Assembly (NCBI RefSeq): GCF_905372335.1
Contig: NZ_CAJPOU010000005.1
Span: 1 to 51,055, forward strand
Direction: 5' to 3'
Origin: Streptococcus sp. A12
GTDB lineage: Bacteria; Bacillota; Bacilli; Lactobacillales; Streptococcaceae
Length of the DNA stretch: 51,055 nt
Part shown: piece by piece, positions 33,437 to 42,208 of the stretch
How the letters are laid out: each line of letters opens with the position of its first letter
Numbering within the stretch: position 1 is the first letter of the stretch
Program-made: the position numbers and the translations under genes
The notes under the pieces: generated by a model
Seen by the model: only the letters and a program-made list of their open reading frames with translations
The model's database searches: none
Told to the model about the DNA's origin: nothing

Positions 33437-34108
33437 ATGAAAAAGTTAAGAAGAGAGTTTCACTCCAGAAGTAAGGCCTTTGCCTGCCTGCTGACTATGT
33501 GTGCAGGCTTTTCAGATGCCTACACCTTTATCGAAAGAGGAGGGACCTTGGCGGCTGGCCAAACGGGAAACGTGGTCTTTCTATCCGTTGGGTTAATTGG
33601 CCATGAAATATCTGATGTGGAGGTCAAACTAGCCACCATGTTAGCCTTTATGATCGGGATTTTTTTGATGACCGTCTTTCAGCGCTTCTTTAGTCATTCG
33701 GTTTGGCGGCTTAGTACCTTGGTGCCCTTGGTCCTGACGACCTTGGTGGCTGGCTTTCTGCCAAAAGAAGTGCCCAATGTTCTGATCGTGCCTTTCTTTG
33801 GACTGAGCTTGGGGATTGTAGCCATTTCCTTTGGAGAAGTCGATGGCTATGCTTACAACCATTCCTTTATGACAGGGAATCTCAAGAAGACCATGGTCGC
33901 TTACGGGAATTTTGTGCGGGATCGCAAGATGGAGTTTTTCTGGGAATCCCTCTTTATGACCTCCTTGATTGGGAGTTTTGTCGGAGGGGCTATTCTTTCG
34001 ACCTTCCTCATCCAATATTATGGACTTCGGACAATTTGGTTTGTTTCCCTTGTTCTGACCATCTTTCTGACATATCGGGCGATCCAATATGTTCGGAGAG
34101 ACGCTTAA
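33437..34108 (+). CDS. YoaK/DUF1275 family membrane protein
   Basis: 223 aa, about six transmembrane segments, function unknown. Family motifs CAGFSDAYTFIERGGTLAAG, QTGNVVFL and FMTGNLKKT are clear. AGGGAG precedes the ATG. Confidence 0.9.
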   Translation: MKKLRREFHSRSKAFACLLTMCAGFSDAYTFIERGGTLAAGQTGNVVFLSVGLIGHEISDVEVKLATMLAFMIGIFLMTVFQRFFSHSVWRLSTLVPLVLTTLVAGFLPKEVPNVLIVPFFGLSLGIVAISFGEVDGYAYNHSFMTGNLKKTMVAYGNFVRDRKMEFFWESLFMTSLIGSFVGGAILSTFLIQYYGLRTIWFVSLVLTIFLTYRAIQYVRRDA

Positions 34109-34120
34109 ATGAATTTTTAC

Positions 34121-34150
34121 AAAGTCAAGGACCTTGCTCCCTGGCTTTTT
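34121..34150 (+). terminator. Terminator after the YoaK-type gene
   Basis: AAGTCAAGG and CCTGGCTT pair with one bulge, followed by a T run. Confidence 0.65.
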
Positions 34151-34242
34151 TATTGAGAACATTTGCTTGATACTTCTGATGGCAAGTTGGGTTGTTATCA
34201 AAGGTTGCTCCGTTGTAAATACTTAATTTTCTAGCCAAAGTT

Positions 34243-34261
34243 TGGTATAATAAAGGTTATG
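34243..34261 (+). promoter_or_regulatory. Promoter of the fRMsr gene, probably leaderless
   Basis: TGG plus TATAAT (34246-34251); predicted start 34258-34259 coincides with the ATG at 34259. AAAGG is only 2 nt from the ATG, too near for a normal ribosome site. Confidence 0.5.
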
Positions 34262-34756
34262 AATATACAGGAAAAAGAATCACGTTACCAACTCTTACTA
34301 GCCCAGTTAGAAGCTCTTTTAGAGGGTGAAAGCAATGCCTTGGCCAATTTATCCAATGCCAGTGCTTTGCTCAATCAAGCCCTACCACATTCGGTCTTTG
34401 CAGGTTTTTATCTTTATGATCAAAAAGAGCTGATTTTAGGCCCCTTTCAAGGTCAGGTTTCCTGTGTCCACATTGCCTTAGGAAAAGGCGTCTGTGGAGA
34501 AGCAGCAGAGAAAAGAGAGACGCTGGTAATTGAGGATGTGACCCAGCATGCCAATTATATCTCTTGTGACAGTCGCGCCATGAGTGAGATTGTGGTTCCC
34601 ATGGTCTTGAAAGACCAGTTGCTGGGAGTGTTGGATCTAGATTCGGACCGAGTGGGAGATTATGATGATCTAGATCGCCTTTATTTGGAACGTTTTGTAG
34701 CTATCTTGCTTGAAAAAACAAATTGGAATTTTAGGATGTTTGGAGTAGTAGACTAA
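34259..34756 (+). CDS. GAF-domain free methionine-(R)-sulfoxide reductase
   Basis: 165 aa. The three family cysteines are present: C69 in SCVHI, C79 in KGVCGEA and C103 in YISCDS. Reduces free Met-R-sulfoxide in oxidative-stress defence. Its stop shares a base with the dnaX start (TAATG), so translation is coupled, the same pairing as in pneumococcus. Confidence 0.9.
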   Translation: MNIQEKESRYQLLLAQLEALLEGESNALANLSNASALLNQALPHSVFAGFYLYDQKELILGPFQGQVSCVHIALGKGVCGEAAEKRETLVIEDVTQHANYISCDSRAMSEIVVPMVLKDQLLGVLDLDSDRVGDYDDLDRLYLERFVAILLEKTNWNFRMFGVVD

Positions 34757-36432
34757 TGTATCAAGCCCTCTATCGTAAATACCGTAGCCAGACCTTTGGC
34801 CAACTTGTAGGGCAGGAGGTTATTGCGACGACCCTTCGACAAGCTGTCGAGCAGGGGAAAATTAGCCATGCCTATCTCTTTTCTGGACCTCGTGGGACGG
34901 GGAAGACCAGTGTGGCAAAAATCTTTGCCAAGGCCATGAACTGCCCCAATCAAAAAGAGGGAGAGCCTTGTAACGAATGTTATATCTGTGAAGCCATTAC
35001 CAATGGCAGTTTAGAGGATGTCATTGAGATTGACGCTGCCTCTAATAATGGGGTGGATGAGATCCGCGATATCCGTGATAAATCGACCTATGCGCCTAGC
35101 TTGGCTCCTCATAAGGTCTATATCATTGACGAGGTCCACATGCTCTCGACGGGAGCCTTTAACGCACTTCTCAAGACCTTGGAAGAACCGACAGAAAATG
35201 TTGTCTTTATTTTAGCAACAACGGAATTGCATAAGATTCCAGCAACCATCCTTTCACGGGTTCAACGCTTTGAGTTCAAATCAATCAAGACGCCAGCCAT
35301 TCAAGACCACCTAGAAGCTGTTTTGGATAAAGAAGGCATTGATTACGAAGAAGAAGCTGTAGCCATTATTGCCCGTCGGGCAGAAGGTGGGATGCGGGAT
35401 GCCTTGTCCATCTTGGATCAGGCACTCAGCCTGACAGCTGGTGCCCAATTGACCACTGAGACGGCAGAAGAAATCACAGGCTCCATCAGTCAAGAAGCTT
35501 TAGACCTCTATGTTGCAGCCTTGGCAGCACAAGATGCAACAGCTGCCTTGGACCAGTTAAACCTCATCTTTGATAATGGGAAAAACATGGCCCGCTTTGT
35601 GACAGATCTCTTGCAGTATTTACGGGATCTCCTGATCGTTCAGACAGGTGGGGAAAATCTCCATGTCAGTGAACGATTTAACCAGAACCTAGCCATTCCG
35701 CAAGCCACCCTCTTTGCTTGGATTGATCTTGCGACAAGGAGCTTAGCAGATATCAAAAACAGCCTACAGCCTAAGATCTATACAGAGATGATGACCATTC
35801 GCTTGGCAGAATACAAGGGTGAAAGTTCTTCAGCTAGTCAAGTGGCTCTTCCAGCAGATTTCTTTGCACAAATGGACCAACTCAAAAGAGAAGTGGAGTT
35901 ACTGAAAAGTCAATTAGCTCAAGTAGGGAGCGGGGCTCCTATAGCTAAGTCAGCTCCAGCCCGTCCTCAAAAGTCCAGCAAGGGCTATCGGGTAGACCGC
36001 AATAAGGTTCAAGCCATCTTACAAGAAGCGGTTGAAAATCCAGATTTGGCTCGTAACAATCTCATCCGCCTGCAAAATGCCTGGGGGGAAATCATTGAAA
36101 GCCTAGCAGGGGCGGATAAGGCCTTGCTGGTTGGTTCTCAACCGGTTGCGGCCAATGAACGCCATGCAATCCTAGCTTTTGAGTCTGCCTTTAATGCCGA
36201 ACAGACCATGAAGCGAGATAACCTCAATACCATGTTTGGCAATATTTTAAGCAATGCAGCCGGATTCTCACCTGAAATTTTGGCCATTTCCATGGAGGAG
36301 TGGACCCAGGTCCGGGCGGAATTCTCGAAGAAAGCGCGTGGTCACAAGGATGAAGTCGAGGTGGCAGAAGAGTCTGTCATTCCGGAAGGTTTTGATTTTC
36401 TCTCTGAGAAAATTACGATTCAAGAAGACTAG
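34756..36432 (+). CDS. dnaX: DNA polymerase III gamma/tau subunit DnaX
   Basis: 558 aa clamp-loader ATPase. Walker A GPRGTGKT at 44-51, a four-cysteine zinc site (CPNQKEGEPCNECYIC), Walker B IIDEVHML, sensor 1 ILATTELHKIP. The C-terminal third has a linker and a tau-type domain. No slippery A/T heptamer was noticed, so a frameshifted gamma form is not evident. Confidence 0.96.
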   Translation: MYQALYRKYRSQTFGQLVGQEVIATTLRQAVEQGKISHAYLFSGPRGTGKTSVAKIFAKAMNCPNQKEGEPCNECYICEAITNGSLEDVIEIDAASNNGVDEIRDIRDKSTYAPSLAPHKVYIIDEVHMLSTGAFNALLKTLEEPTENVVFILATTELHKIPATILSRVQRFEFKSIKTPAIQDHLEAVLDKEGIDYEEEAVAIIARRAEGGMRDALSILDQALSLTAGAQLTTETAEEITGSISQEALDLYVAALAAQDATAALDQLNLIFDNGKNMARFVTDLLQYLRDLLIVQTGGENLHVSERFNQNLAIPQATLFAWIDLATRSLADIKNSLQPKIYTEMMTIRLAEYKGESSSASQVALPADFFAQMDQLKREVELLKSQLAQVGSGAPIAKSAPARPQKSSKGYRVDRNKVQAILQEAVENPDLARNNLIRLQNAWGEIIESLAGADKALLVGSQPVAANERHAILAFESAFNAEQTMKRDNLNTMFGNILSNAAGFSPEILAISMEEWTQVRAEFSKKARGHKDEVEVAEESVIPEGFDFLSEKITIQED

Positions 36433-36455
36433 CCTATGCTTTTTTCAGAAAATCG

Positions 36456-36473
36456 TGGTAGAATAACAATATG
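36456..36473 (+). promoter_or_regulatory. Promoter of the DUF3272 gene, probably leaderless
   Basis: TGG plus TAGAAT (36459-36464); the predicted start falls at 36471, the A of the ATG. No Shine-Dalgarno sequence. Confidence 0.5.
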
Positions 36474-36683
36474 AATAAACGTCAATTTTGGACTATGGCT
36501 ATCTTTACAGCCTTTGAGACCTATTTTTTCAATGATGCAGTGATGAGAGAAAGCTATCTGGCAGCTATCTTCTGGACTCTCTTGATCCTGAGAAATTTGC
36601 AAGTCAGCTATATCTTAGGGAAATTGGTCGAAAGTATCGATCAACAGCTCAATCAGAAAAAACGAGATAAGTATAAAAAATAA
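36471..36683 (+). CDS. Small membrane protein, DUF3272 family
   Basis: 70 aa with two hydrophobic stretches (AIFTAFETYFF and LAAIFWTLLILRNLQVSYIL) and a Lys-rich tail. Streptococcus-specific family of unknown function, normally right after dnaX. The stop codon is inside the terminator stem. Confidence 0.85.
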   Translation: MNKRQFWTMAIFTAFETYFFNDAVMRESYLAAIFWTLLILRNLQVSYILGKLVESIDQQLNQKKRDKYKK

Positions 36684-36707
36684 GCACCCGACGGTGCTTA
36701 TTTTTTT
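36681..36707 (+). terminator. dnaX-DUF3272 terminator
   Basis: TAAGCACC and GGTGCTTA pair around CGAC, followed by seven T. Confidence 0.92.
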
Positions 36708-36723
36708 GAGCTGTTGGTCTGTT

Positions 36724-37665
36724 TTACAGGTCCCACTGTTTGAGGGAAATTTCGCCACTGTTGAGCCAGCGTTCTTGGCCGTCCTCCAGTTGGACTAGTA
36801 GTTGTCCACTATCTGAGATATCCTTGGCCAGACCTTGGTAGCTGGTTTTATTTTGTTCGAAGCGGACTTCCTTACCTAGGACCAGTGAACGTTGCTTGTA
36901 GAGGTAGATAAGCTCCTCTTCTGGAGTGGTGAAAAATTCCTTCCAAATCTCAACAATCAGTTCATTGCGGCTAATGGGAGGCTGAGAGCCAAAGAGAGAT
37001 CCTGCCTTTTCCTTCAGTTCCTTTGGAAAATCAGTTATGGAAAAATTGAGCCCCACACCAATAATGACATCTGTGATGAGGCCTGTTTCGATAGAGCTGA
37101 TGGCTTCAGTCAGAATGCCTCCAACTTTTTTCCCCTTGTAGTAGATGTCATTGACCCACTTGATATCGACATCCAGTAAGGCTAGATATTTTAGAGCCTT
37201 ATAGATAGCAGCTGCGACCATGAGGGTATAGGCAGGTGCTTGATCGAAAGGGAGGTTGGGCTTGAGGTGGAGAGACATGTAGATTCCCCCTTGAGAAGGA
37301 CAGAAGTAGTCGCGCCCAAAACGCCCCTTACCAGCTGTTTGAAAAGGAGCTAGATACAGAGTAGCAGATTGGCCACCCGCTTCCATGGAATTCTTAGCAT
37401 CTAACTGGGTGGATTGGCACTGGGGATTATAGGAGACTGTCAATGGACAAAGGTCTTCGATGACTTGGGGGATTAGGAGGTCTCCAGAAAGGATCTTGTA
37501 GCCTCGATTTTTAACAGACTCAATCTCGATGCCTTCTTTTTCTAGACGCTGGATGGCCTTCCAGATAGAGGTGCGAGACAGGCCCATTTCCTGGGCTAGT
37601 TGCTCGCCGTTGACATAATCCTGGGCTTGGGCCAAAGTTTGGTATAAAATTTCGTGTGTTTTCAT
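36724..37665 (-). CDS. birA: Bifunctional biotin-protein ligase / biotin repressor BirA
   Basis: 313 aa. N-terminal winged helix (about 1-60, with GLSRTSIWKAIQRLEKEG) binds DNA; the catalytic domain has AGKGRFGRDYF for biotinyl-AMP and KWVNDIYYKGKKVGGIL; a short C-terminal SH3-like domain follows. Attaches biotin to acetyl-CoA carboxylase and can repress biotin uptake genes; bioY in this window is a likely target. Confidence 0.95.
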   Translation of the reverse strand: MKTHEILYQTLAQAQDYVNGEQLAQEMGLSRTSIWKAIQRLEKEGIEIESVKNRGYKILSGDLLIPQVIEDLCPLTVSYNPQCQSTQLDAKNSMEAGGQSATLYLAPFQTAGKGRFGRDYFCPSQGGIYMSLHLKPNLPFDQAPAYTLMVAAAIYKALKYLALLDVDIKWVNDIYYKGKKVGGILTEAISSIETGLITDVIIGVGLNFSITDFPKELKEKAGSLFGSQPPISRNELIVEIWKEFFTTPEEELIYLYKQRSLVLGKEVRFEQNKTSYQGLAKDISDSGQLLVQLEDGQERWLNSGEISLKQWDL

Positions 37666-37694
37666 AGTTTCTTATTTTCGAAAAGGATGGAAGA

Positions 37695-38696
37695 TCATCC
37701 ATTCTTGGTACTTTCTCTTAAGGTGAGTTTGGTTCCTAGCATGGTGAGGGTCGGTATTTCTCTCGGAGCTAGGACTTGTTTATTGAGGACGTCCATAGCG
37801 GTGCGTCCCATTTCTTCTGTAAAAACAGTGATGGTCGAGAGGGGAGGAAAGACTTGCTTGGCTAAACTGGTATCATTAAAGGAGATGAGTTGGATGTCAT
37901 CAGGGACCTTGATGCCGGCTTCTTGAAAGGCGCGGAGAGCCCCAATGGCCAAACTATCACTGGCAGCAAAATAGGCATCTGGTAAGGGTGAGCCAGACTG
38001 AAGCTTAGCGGAAATGAGGTCATAGCCTGATTGAGCTGTAAAACTACCTGTGAGGATGAGTTCAGGGTGATAAATGTTTCTTTCGATACAGTGGTTACGA
38101 TAAGCTCTGCGCCGAGGATCGGGAATACTTTCCAGTAGGTCAGTCGTTTTTTCCTCACCGGTTAGAAGACCGATCGTTGTACACCCTTGTTTTCGTAAAT
38201 AGTGAAGAGCAGTCTGTACAGCATTTTCAAATTCAGTCGTGACACAAGGATGTCCTTGGTTAAGAGTGTTACTATCGACAAAAACCAGAGGCTTGGCTAG
38301 CTTTTCTAGCTCGACAATCTGAATTCTACTAAACTTTCCAATACAAATGACCCCAACAACTTCCTCCCCCAATCGAAAGGGAATATCATTGAAATAGCGT
38401 AGGATGCCATAATCGAGATCCTGTGCTCTTTTTTCAATGCCTAAACGGATGTTGTAGTAGTAAAGGTCGTCCAGCTCTCCCTCTTCACTTTTCCATTGGA
38501 TGATGACAATTTGTTGTTTTTCTTTCTTAAAGTTCCCACTTTTCTGATGTCTGGTGTAGCCTAGTTCGTCAGCAACGGTCAAAATTCTGTGGCGGGTTTC
38601 CTCCGTTACAGAAAGACTAGTATCTTGATTCAGCACACGTGAAACAGTGGCGATGGATACGTTAGCGAGACTGGCAATATCCTTTAATGTAGCCAT
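37695..38696 (-). CDS. galR: LacI-family galactose operon repressor GalR
   Basis: 333 aa. N-terminal LacI helix-turn-helix TLKDIASLANVSIATVSRVL, then a periplasmic-binding-protein-like sugar domain. Divergent from galK with a palindromic operator in the shared region, which supports GalR rather than another LacI member. AAGGAG precedes the ATG and TATACT with TGA is the -10. Confidence 0.92.
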   Translation of the reverse strand: MATLKDIASLANVSIATVSRVLNQDTSLSVTEETRHRILTVADELGYTRHQKSGNFKKEKQQIVIIQWKSEEGELDDLYYYNIRLGIEKRAQDLDYGILRYFNDIPFRLGEEVVGVICIGKFSRIQIVELEKLAKPLVFVDSNTLNQGHPCVTTEFENAVQTALHYLRKQGCTTIGLLTGEEKTTDLLESIPDPRRRAYRNHCIERNIYHPELILTGSFTAQSGYDLISAKLQSGSPLPDAYFAASDSLAIGALRAFQEAGIKVPDDIQLISFNDTSLAKQVFPPLSTITVFTEEMGRTAMDVLNKQVLAPREIPTLTMLGTKLTLRESTKNG

Positions 38697-38750
38697 AAGT
38701 TTTCTCCTTCTGTCTTCTAGTATATCATAGCTTTGGCCTGGTTAGTGTAT

Positions 38751-38803
38751 TTTACTAAAATTTTAGTAAATTAATTGATTTGCTTGATGAAAAGGGTTAC
38801 ACT
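38751..38803 (+). promoter_or_regulatory. galK promoter with GalR operator and possible cre site
   Basis: TTTACTAAAA directly followed by TTTTAGTAAA (38751-38770) is a perfect 20-bp palindrome. TTGATT (38775-38780), 17 nt, TACACT (38798-38803) is the promoter. TGAAAAGGGTTACA (38788-38801) fits the CcpA cre consensus with one mismatch and overlaps the -10. Confidence 0.8.
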
Positions 38804-38837
38804 AAAGATAAATAACTATATAAGTGAGGTAATCTCA

Positions 38838-40004
38838 ATGAATACTCAAGAACTTCGGAACGCTTTTCAAACAGTCTTTGGAGCAGAAGCGGATCATACT
38901 TTTTTCTCACCAGGTCGGATCAATCTGATTGGTGAGCACACAGACTATAACGGGGGTCATGTCTTCCCTGCAGCTATCACCCTTGGTACCTACGGAGCAG
39001 CTCGCAAACGCGAGGATAAGCTTCTTCGTTTCTTCTCTGCTAACTTTGAAGACAAGGGCATCATTGAAGTTCCTCTTGAAAACCTTCAGTTTGAAGAGGA
39101 GCACAACTGGACCAACTATCCAAAAGGCGTTCTTCATTTCTTGCAAGAAGCTGGTCACACCATTGATGTGGGGATGGATGTCTATGTCTACGGGAATATT
39201 CCAAATGGATCTGGTCTCTCTTCTTCAGCCTCACTAGAGATGCTGACGGGAGTCATTGCAGAAAGGATCTACGGTTTGACAGTGGATCGGGTGGACTTGG
39301 TTAAAATTGGAAAACAAACAGAAAACCACTTTATCGGGGTCAACTCTGGCATCATGGACCAGTTCGCGATCGGCATGGGAGCTGACCAACGGGCCATTTA
39401 TCTGGATACCAACACCTTGGAATATGATTTGGTGCCCCTTGATTTGAAAGACAATGTCGTCGTGATTATGAATACCAACAAACGTCGAGAATTGATTGAT
39501 TCAAAATACAATGAACGCCGTGCGGAATGTGAAACAGCTGTCTCAGAATTGCAAGGCAAACTAGACATCCAAACCTTGGGTGAATTGGATGTCTGGGATT
39601 TTGATACCTATAGCTACTTGATCAAGGATGAAAATCGCATCAAACGAGCTCGCCATGCTGTCCTCGAAAACCAACGGACACTCCAAGCTCGTAAGGCTCT
39701 GGAAGAAGGAAATTTGGAAGCTTTTGGCCGTTTCATGAATGCTTCCCACGTATCCTTAGAACACGATTATGAGGTAACTGGACTTGAATTGGACACCTTG
39801 GTGCATACAGCTTGGGAACAAGAAGGTGTCTTGGGCGCTCGTATGACAGGAGCAGGCTTTGGTGGTTGTGCCATTGCCCTTGTAAATAAAGATAAAGTTG
39901 AAGCATTTGAAGAAGCTGTCGGCAACCGTTATGAAGAAGTCGTTGGCTATACTCCAAGCTTTTATATTGCTGAAGTAGCAGGGGGCAGTCACGTTTTAGA
40001 TTAG
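38838..40004 (+). CDS. galK: Galactokinase
   Basis: 388 aa GHMP kinase, first Leloir step. Galactose signature GRINLIGEHTDYNGGHV, ATP motif PNGSGLSSSASLEM, C-terminal GARMTGAGFGGC. Start at MNTQELR with GTGAGGT before it; codons upstream to 38775 overlap the promoter. Confidence 0.96.
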   Translation: MNTQELRNAFQTVFGAEADHTFFSPGRINLIGEHTDYNGGHVFPAAITLGTYGAARKREDKLLRFFSANFEDKGIIEVPLENLQFEEEHNWTNYPKGVLHFLQEAGHTIDVGMDVYVYGNIPNGSGLSSSASLEMLTGVIAERIYGLTVDRVDLVKIGKQTENHFIGVNSGIMDQFAIGMGADQRAIYLDTNTLEYDLVPLDLKDNVVVIMNTNKRRELIDSKYNERRAECETAVSELQGKLDIQTLGELDVWDFDTYSYLIKDENRIKRARHAVLENQRTLQARKALEEGNLEAFGRFMNASHVSLEHDYEVTGLELDTLVHTAWEQEGVLGARMTGAGFGGCAIALVNKDKVEAFEEAVGNRYEEVVGYTPSFYIAEVAGGSHVLD

Positions 40005-40015
40005 GAGAGAGGTAA

Positions 40016-40675
40016 ATGGAAGCTGTAATATTTGATTTAGATGGCTTATTAGCTGATACGGAAATCATTTCTCTAAAAGTTTATCAAGAATTGCTTGGAG
40101 ATTTTGGAATTCCTTTCACAGAAGAAACCTACTCTAGAGACTACAGTGGACATAGGGAAGAGGAGAATGTTCAACGATTTTTGGATACCTATGATTTACC
40201 CTGGAACTTTGACCAAACCTTGGATAGAGTTTATGAGCTGGAAGCTCAAATCTTAGCTCAAGGTGTCAATTTAAAAAAAGGTGCTAAGAATTTGCTTAGT
40301 TTTTTGAAAAGAGAAGGTATTCCAATCGCCCTAGCAACTTCAAGTATTGAATCTCGGGCTAGAATAATCTTGGATAGCAATGGGATACTGTCCTTATTTG
40401 ACCATCTAGTTTTTGCAAAAGATGTCCAGCGAAGTAAACCTTACCCAGATATATTTTTAAAGGCTTGTAGTGATTTGAATGCTTTGCCAGAGAATTGCTT
40501 AGTACTAGAGGATAGTGAAGCAGGGATTGAAGCAGCCTATAGAGCTGGGATTCCAGTTATTTGTGTTCCAGATTTAAAAGTACCAGCACAGTCTTTCTTA
40601 ACTAAAGCAGAACAAGTTTTCCAGGATTTAGATTGTGTCAGAGACTATTTAAAAAGTAAGAAGGAGAATCAATGA
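40016..40675 (+). CDS. HAD-superfamily phosphatase/phosphoglucomutase-like, inside the gal operon
   Basis: 219 aa, HAD subfamily IA with cap domain. Motif I DLDGLLADTE, motif II ATSSIE, motif III KPYPD, motif IV LEDSEAGIEAA. Could be a beta-phosphoglucomutase or a sugar-phosphate phosphatase. Overlaps galT by 4 nt (ATGA). It reads more AT-rich than galK and galT. Pneumococcal galK and galT are adjacent without it, as I recall. Confidence 0.85.
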   Translation: MEAVIFDLDGLLADTEIISLKVYQELLGDFGIPFTEETYSRDYSGHREEENVQRFLDTYDLPWNFDQTLDRVYELEAQILAQGVNLKKGAKNLLSFLKREGIPIALATSSIESRARIILDSNGILSLFDHLVFAKDVQRSKPYPDIFLKACSDLNALPENCLVLEDSEAGIEAAYRAGIPVICVPDLKVPAQSFLTKAEQVFQDLDCVRDYLKSKKENQ

Positions 40676-42144
40676 ATCAGGGAATTTTGGATGCATTTGT
40701 CACAGCCGTCATTAAGGCCAGTGACTACGAAGAGATGGATCGTATTTATCTAAAAAATCGCGTCATGAGTCGCGTTGGAGAAGAGGGGCTAGATGGACCA
40801 GCTCAAAAAGAGGACTTGATTGCGCTCAAAGATCAGCTGGTGGAGATTGCGGTTGCGAATAATATGATTCAAGATAGCATGACCGCGAAGGACAGCTTGG
40901 GTGCAGAGTTGATGGATTGGATCACACCTAGCCCTAGTCAGGTCAACCATCGTTTCTGGGAGACCTACCGTCAGTCTAAAGAAGATGCGATTGCGGATTT
41001 CTATGCTCTCTCTAAGCTCAATGATTACATCAAGGTCAAAGCGATTGCGCAGAATATAGCTTTTGAAGCAGAGACTCCCTATGGCTCTCTTGAAATCACC
41101 ATCAATCTGTCAAAACCTGAAAAAGATCCTAAAGACATTGCAGCGGCCAAGCTTGCCAAAGCCAGTCACTATCCAGCCTGCCAATTGTGCGTTGAAAATG
41201 AAGGCTATCAAGGTCGCCTAGACCATCCAGCTCGGGCCAATCATCGGATTATTCGCTTTGACATGGACGGTCATGATTGGGGTTTCCAGTATTCCCCTTA
41301 TGCCTACTTCAATGAACACTGCATTTTCCTCGATAGCCAGCATGTTCCCATGGCCATTAGTCGCAAGACCTTTGAGCGACTCTTGACCATTGTCGAGACT
41401 TTTCCAGGCTATTTTGCAGGGTCCAATGCAGACCTGCCCATTGTAGGGGGATCCATCCTGACTCATGATCATTATCAAGGCGGACGCCACACCTTCCCTA
41501 TGGAGCTAGCTCCTGTGGAGGAAAGCTTTAGCGTTGAGGGCTTTGAGGCTGTATCGGTAGGAATTGTCAACTGGCCCATGTCGGTTCTCCGCTTGCAATC
41601 GGACGACAAGGCGCAATTGATTGCCCTGGCAGACCATATCCTAACAGCCTGGCGAGGCTACTCTGATCCAGCCGTTCAAGTTTTAGCGGTATCCGACGGT
41701 CAGCCCCACCATACCATTACCCCCATTGCACGGATTCGTGATGGGCATTATGAACTGGACTTGGTGCTCCGTGACAACCAAACCTCACCAGAGCATCCAG
41801 ATGGTATCTATCACCCGCATGCAGATGTGCAACACATAAAAAAAGAAAATATCGGCCTGATCGAAGTCATGGGGCTAGCGATTTTGCCACCTCGTCTTAA
41901 GGAAGAACTCAAGCAGGTCCAAGACTATCTACTTGGACGTGAGAGCACGGTAGCGACCTACCACCAGACTTGGGCAGATGATTTGAAAGCCACTCACCCA
42001 TCCCTCACAGATGAAGCAGGGGCAGAAGCCCTTGTCCGTAAATCAGTCGGTCAAATCTTTGCGCGGGTGCTGGAAGATGCTGGTGTCTACAAGCGAACAG
42101 CAGAAGGCCAGACAGCCTTTAGACGCTTTGTTGCGACACTTTAA
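40672..42144 (+). CDS. galT: Galactose-1-phosphate uridylyltransferase, type 2
   Basis: 490 aa, the Firmicutes class II GalT. Diagnostic block NADLPIVGGSILTHDHYQGG carries the active-site histidines. Exchanges UMP between UDP-glucose and galactose-1-phosphate. Coupled to the HAD gene. Confidence 0.95.
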   Translation: MNQGILDAFVTAVIKASDYEEMDRIYLKNRVMSRVGEEGLDGPAQKEDLIALKDQLVEIAVANNMIQDSMTAKDSLGAELMDWITPSPSQVNHRFWETYRQSKEDAIADFYALSKLNDYIKVKAIAQNIAFEAETPYGSLEITINLSKPEKDPKDIAAAKLAKASHYPACQLCVENEGYQGRLDHPARANHRIIRFDMDGHDWGFQYSPYAYFNEHCIFLDSQHVPMAISRKTFERLLTIVETFPGYFAGSNADLPIVGGSILTHDHYQGGRHTFPMELAPVEESFSVEGFEAVSVGIVNWPMSVLRLQSDDKAQLIALADHILTAWRGYSDPAVQVLAVSDGQPHHTITPIARIRDGHYELDLVLRDNQTSPEHPDGIYHPHADVQHIKKENIGLIEVMGLAILPPRLKEELKQVQDYLLGRESTVATYHQTWADDLKATHPSLTDEAGAEALVRKSVGQIFARVLEDAGVYKRTAEGQTAFRRFVATL

Positions 42145-42208
42145 GTGTGGAGAAGAGGCAGAAATTTGGTACAATAAGAGAGAAGACAATGAAGCGAAAG
42201 GAAAATAA

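Noticed and set aside
34756..36432. Programmed frameshift in dnaX producing a gamma form
   Set aside because: No slippery heptamer with downstream hairpin was seen; the frame is open to the full tau length.
38775..38837. Upstream in-frame ATGs for galK
   Set aside because: They overlap the -35 and -10 elements, so they would not be transcribed; the ATG at 38838 has a ribosome site.
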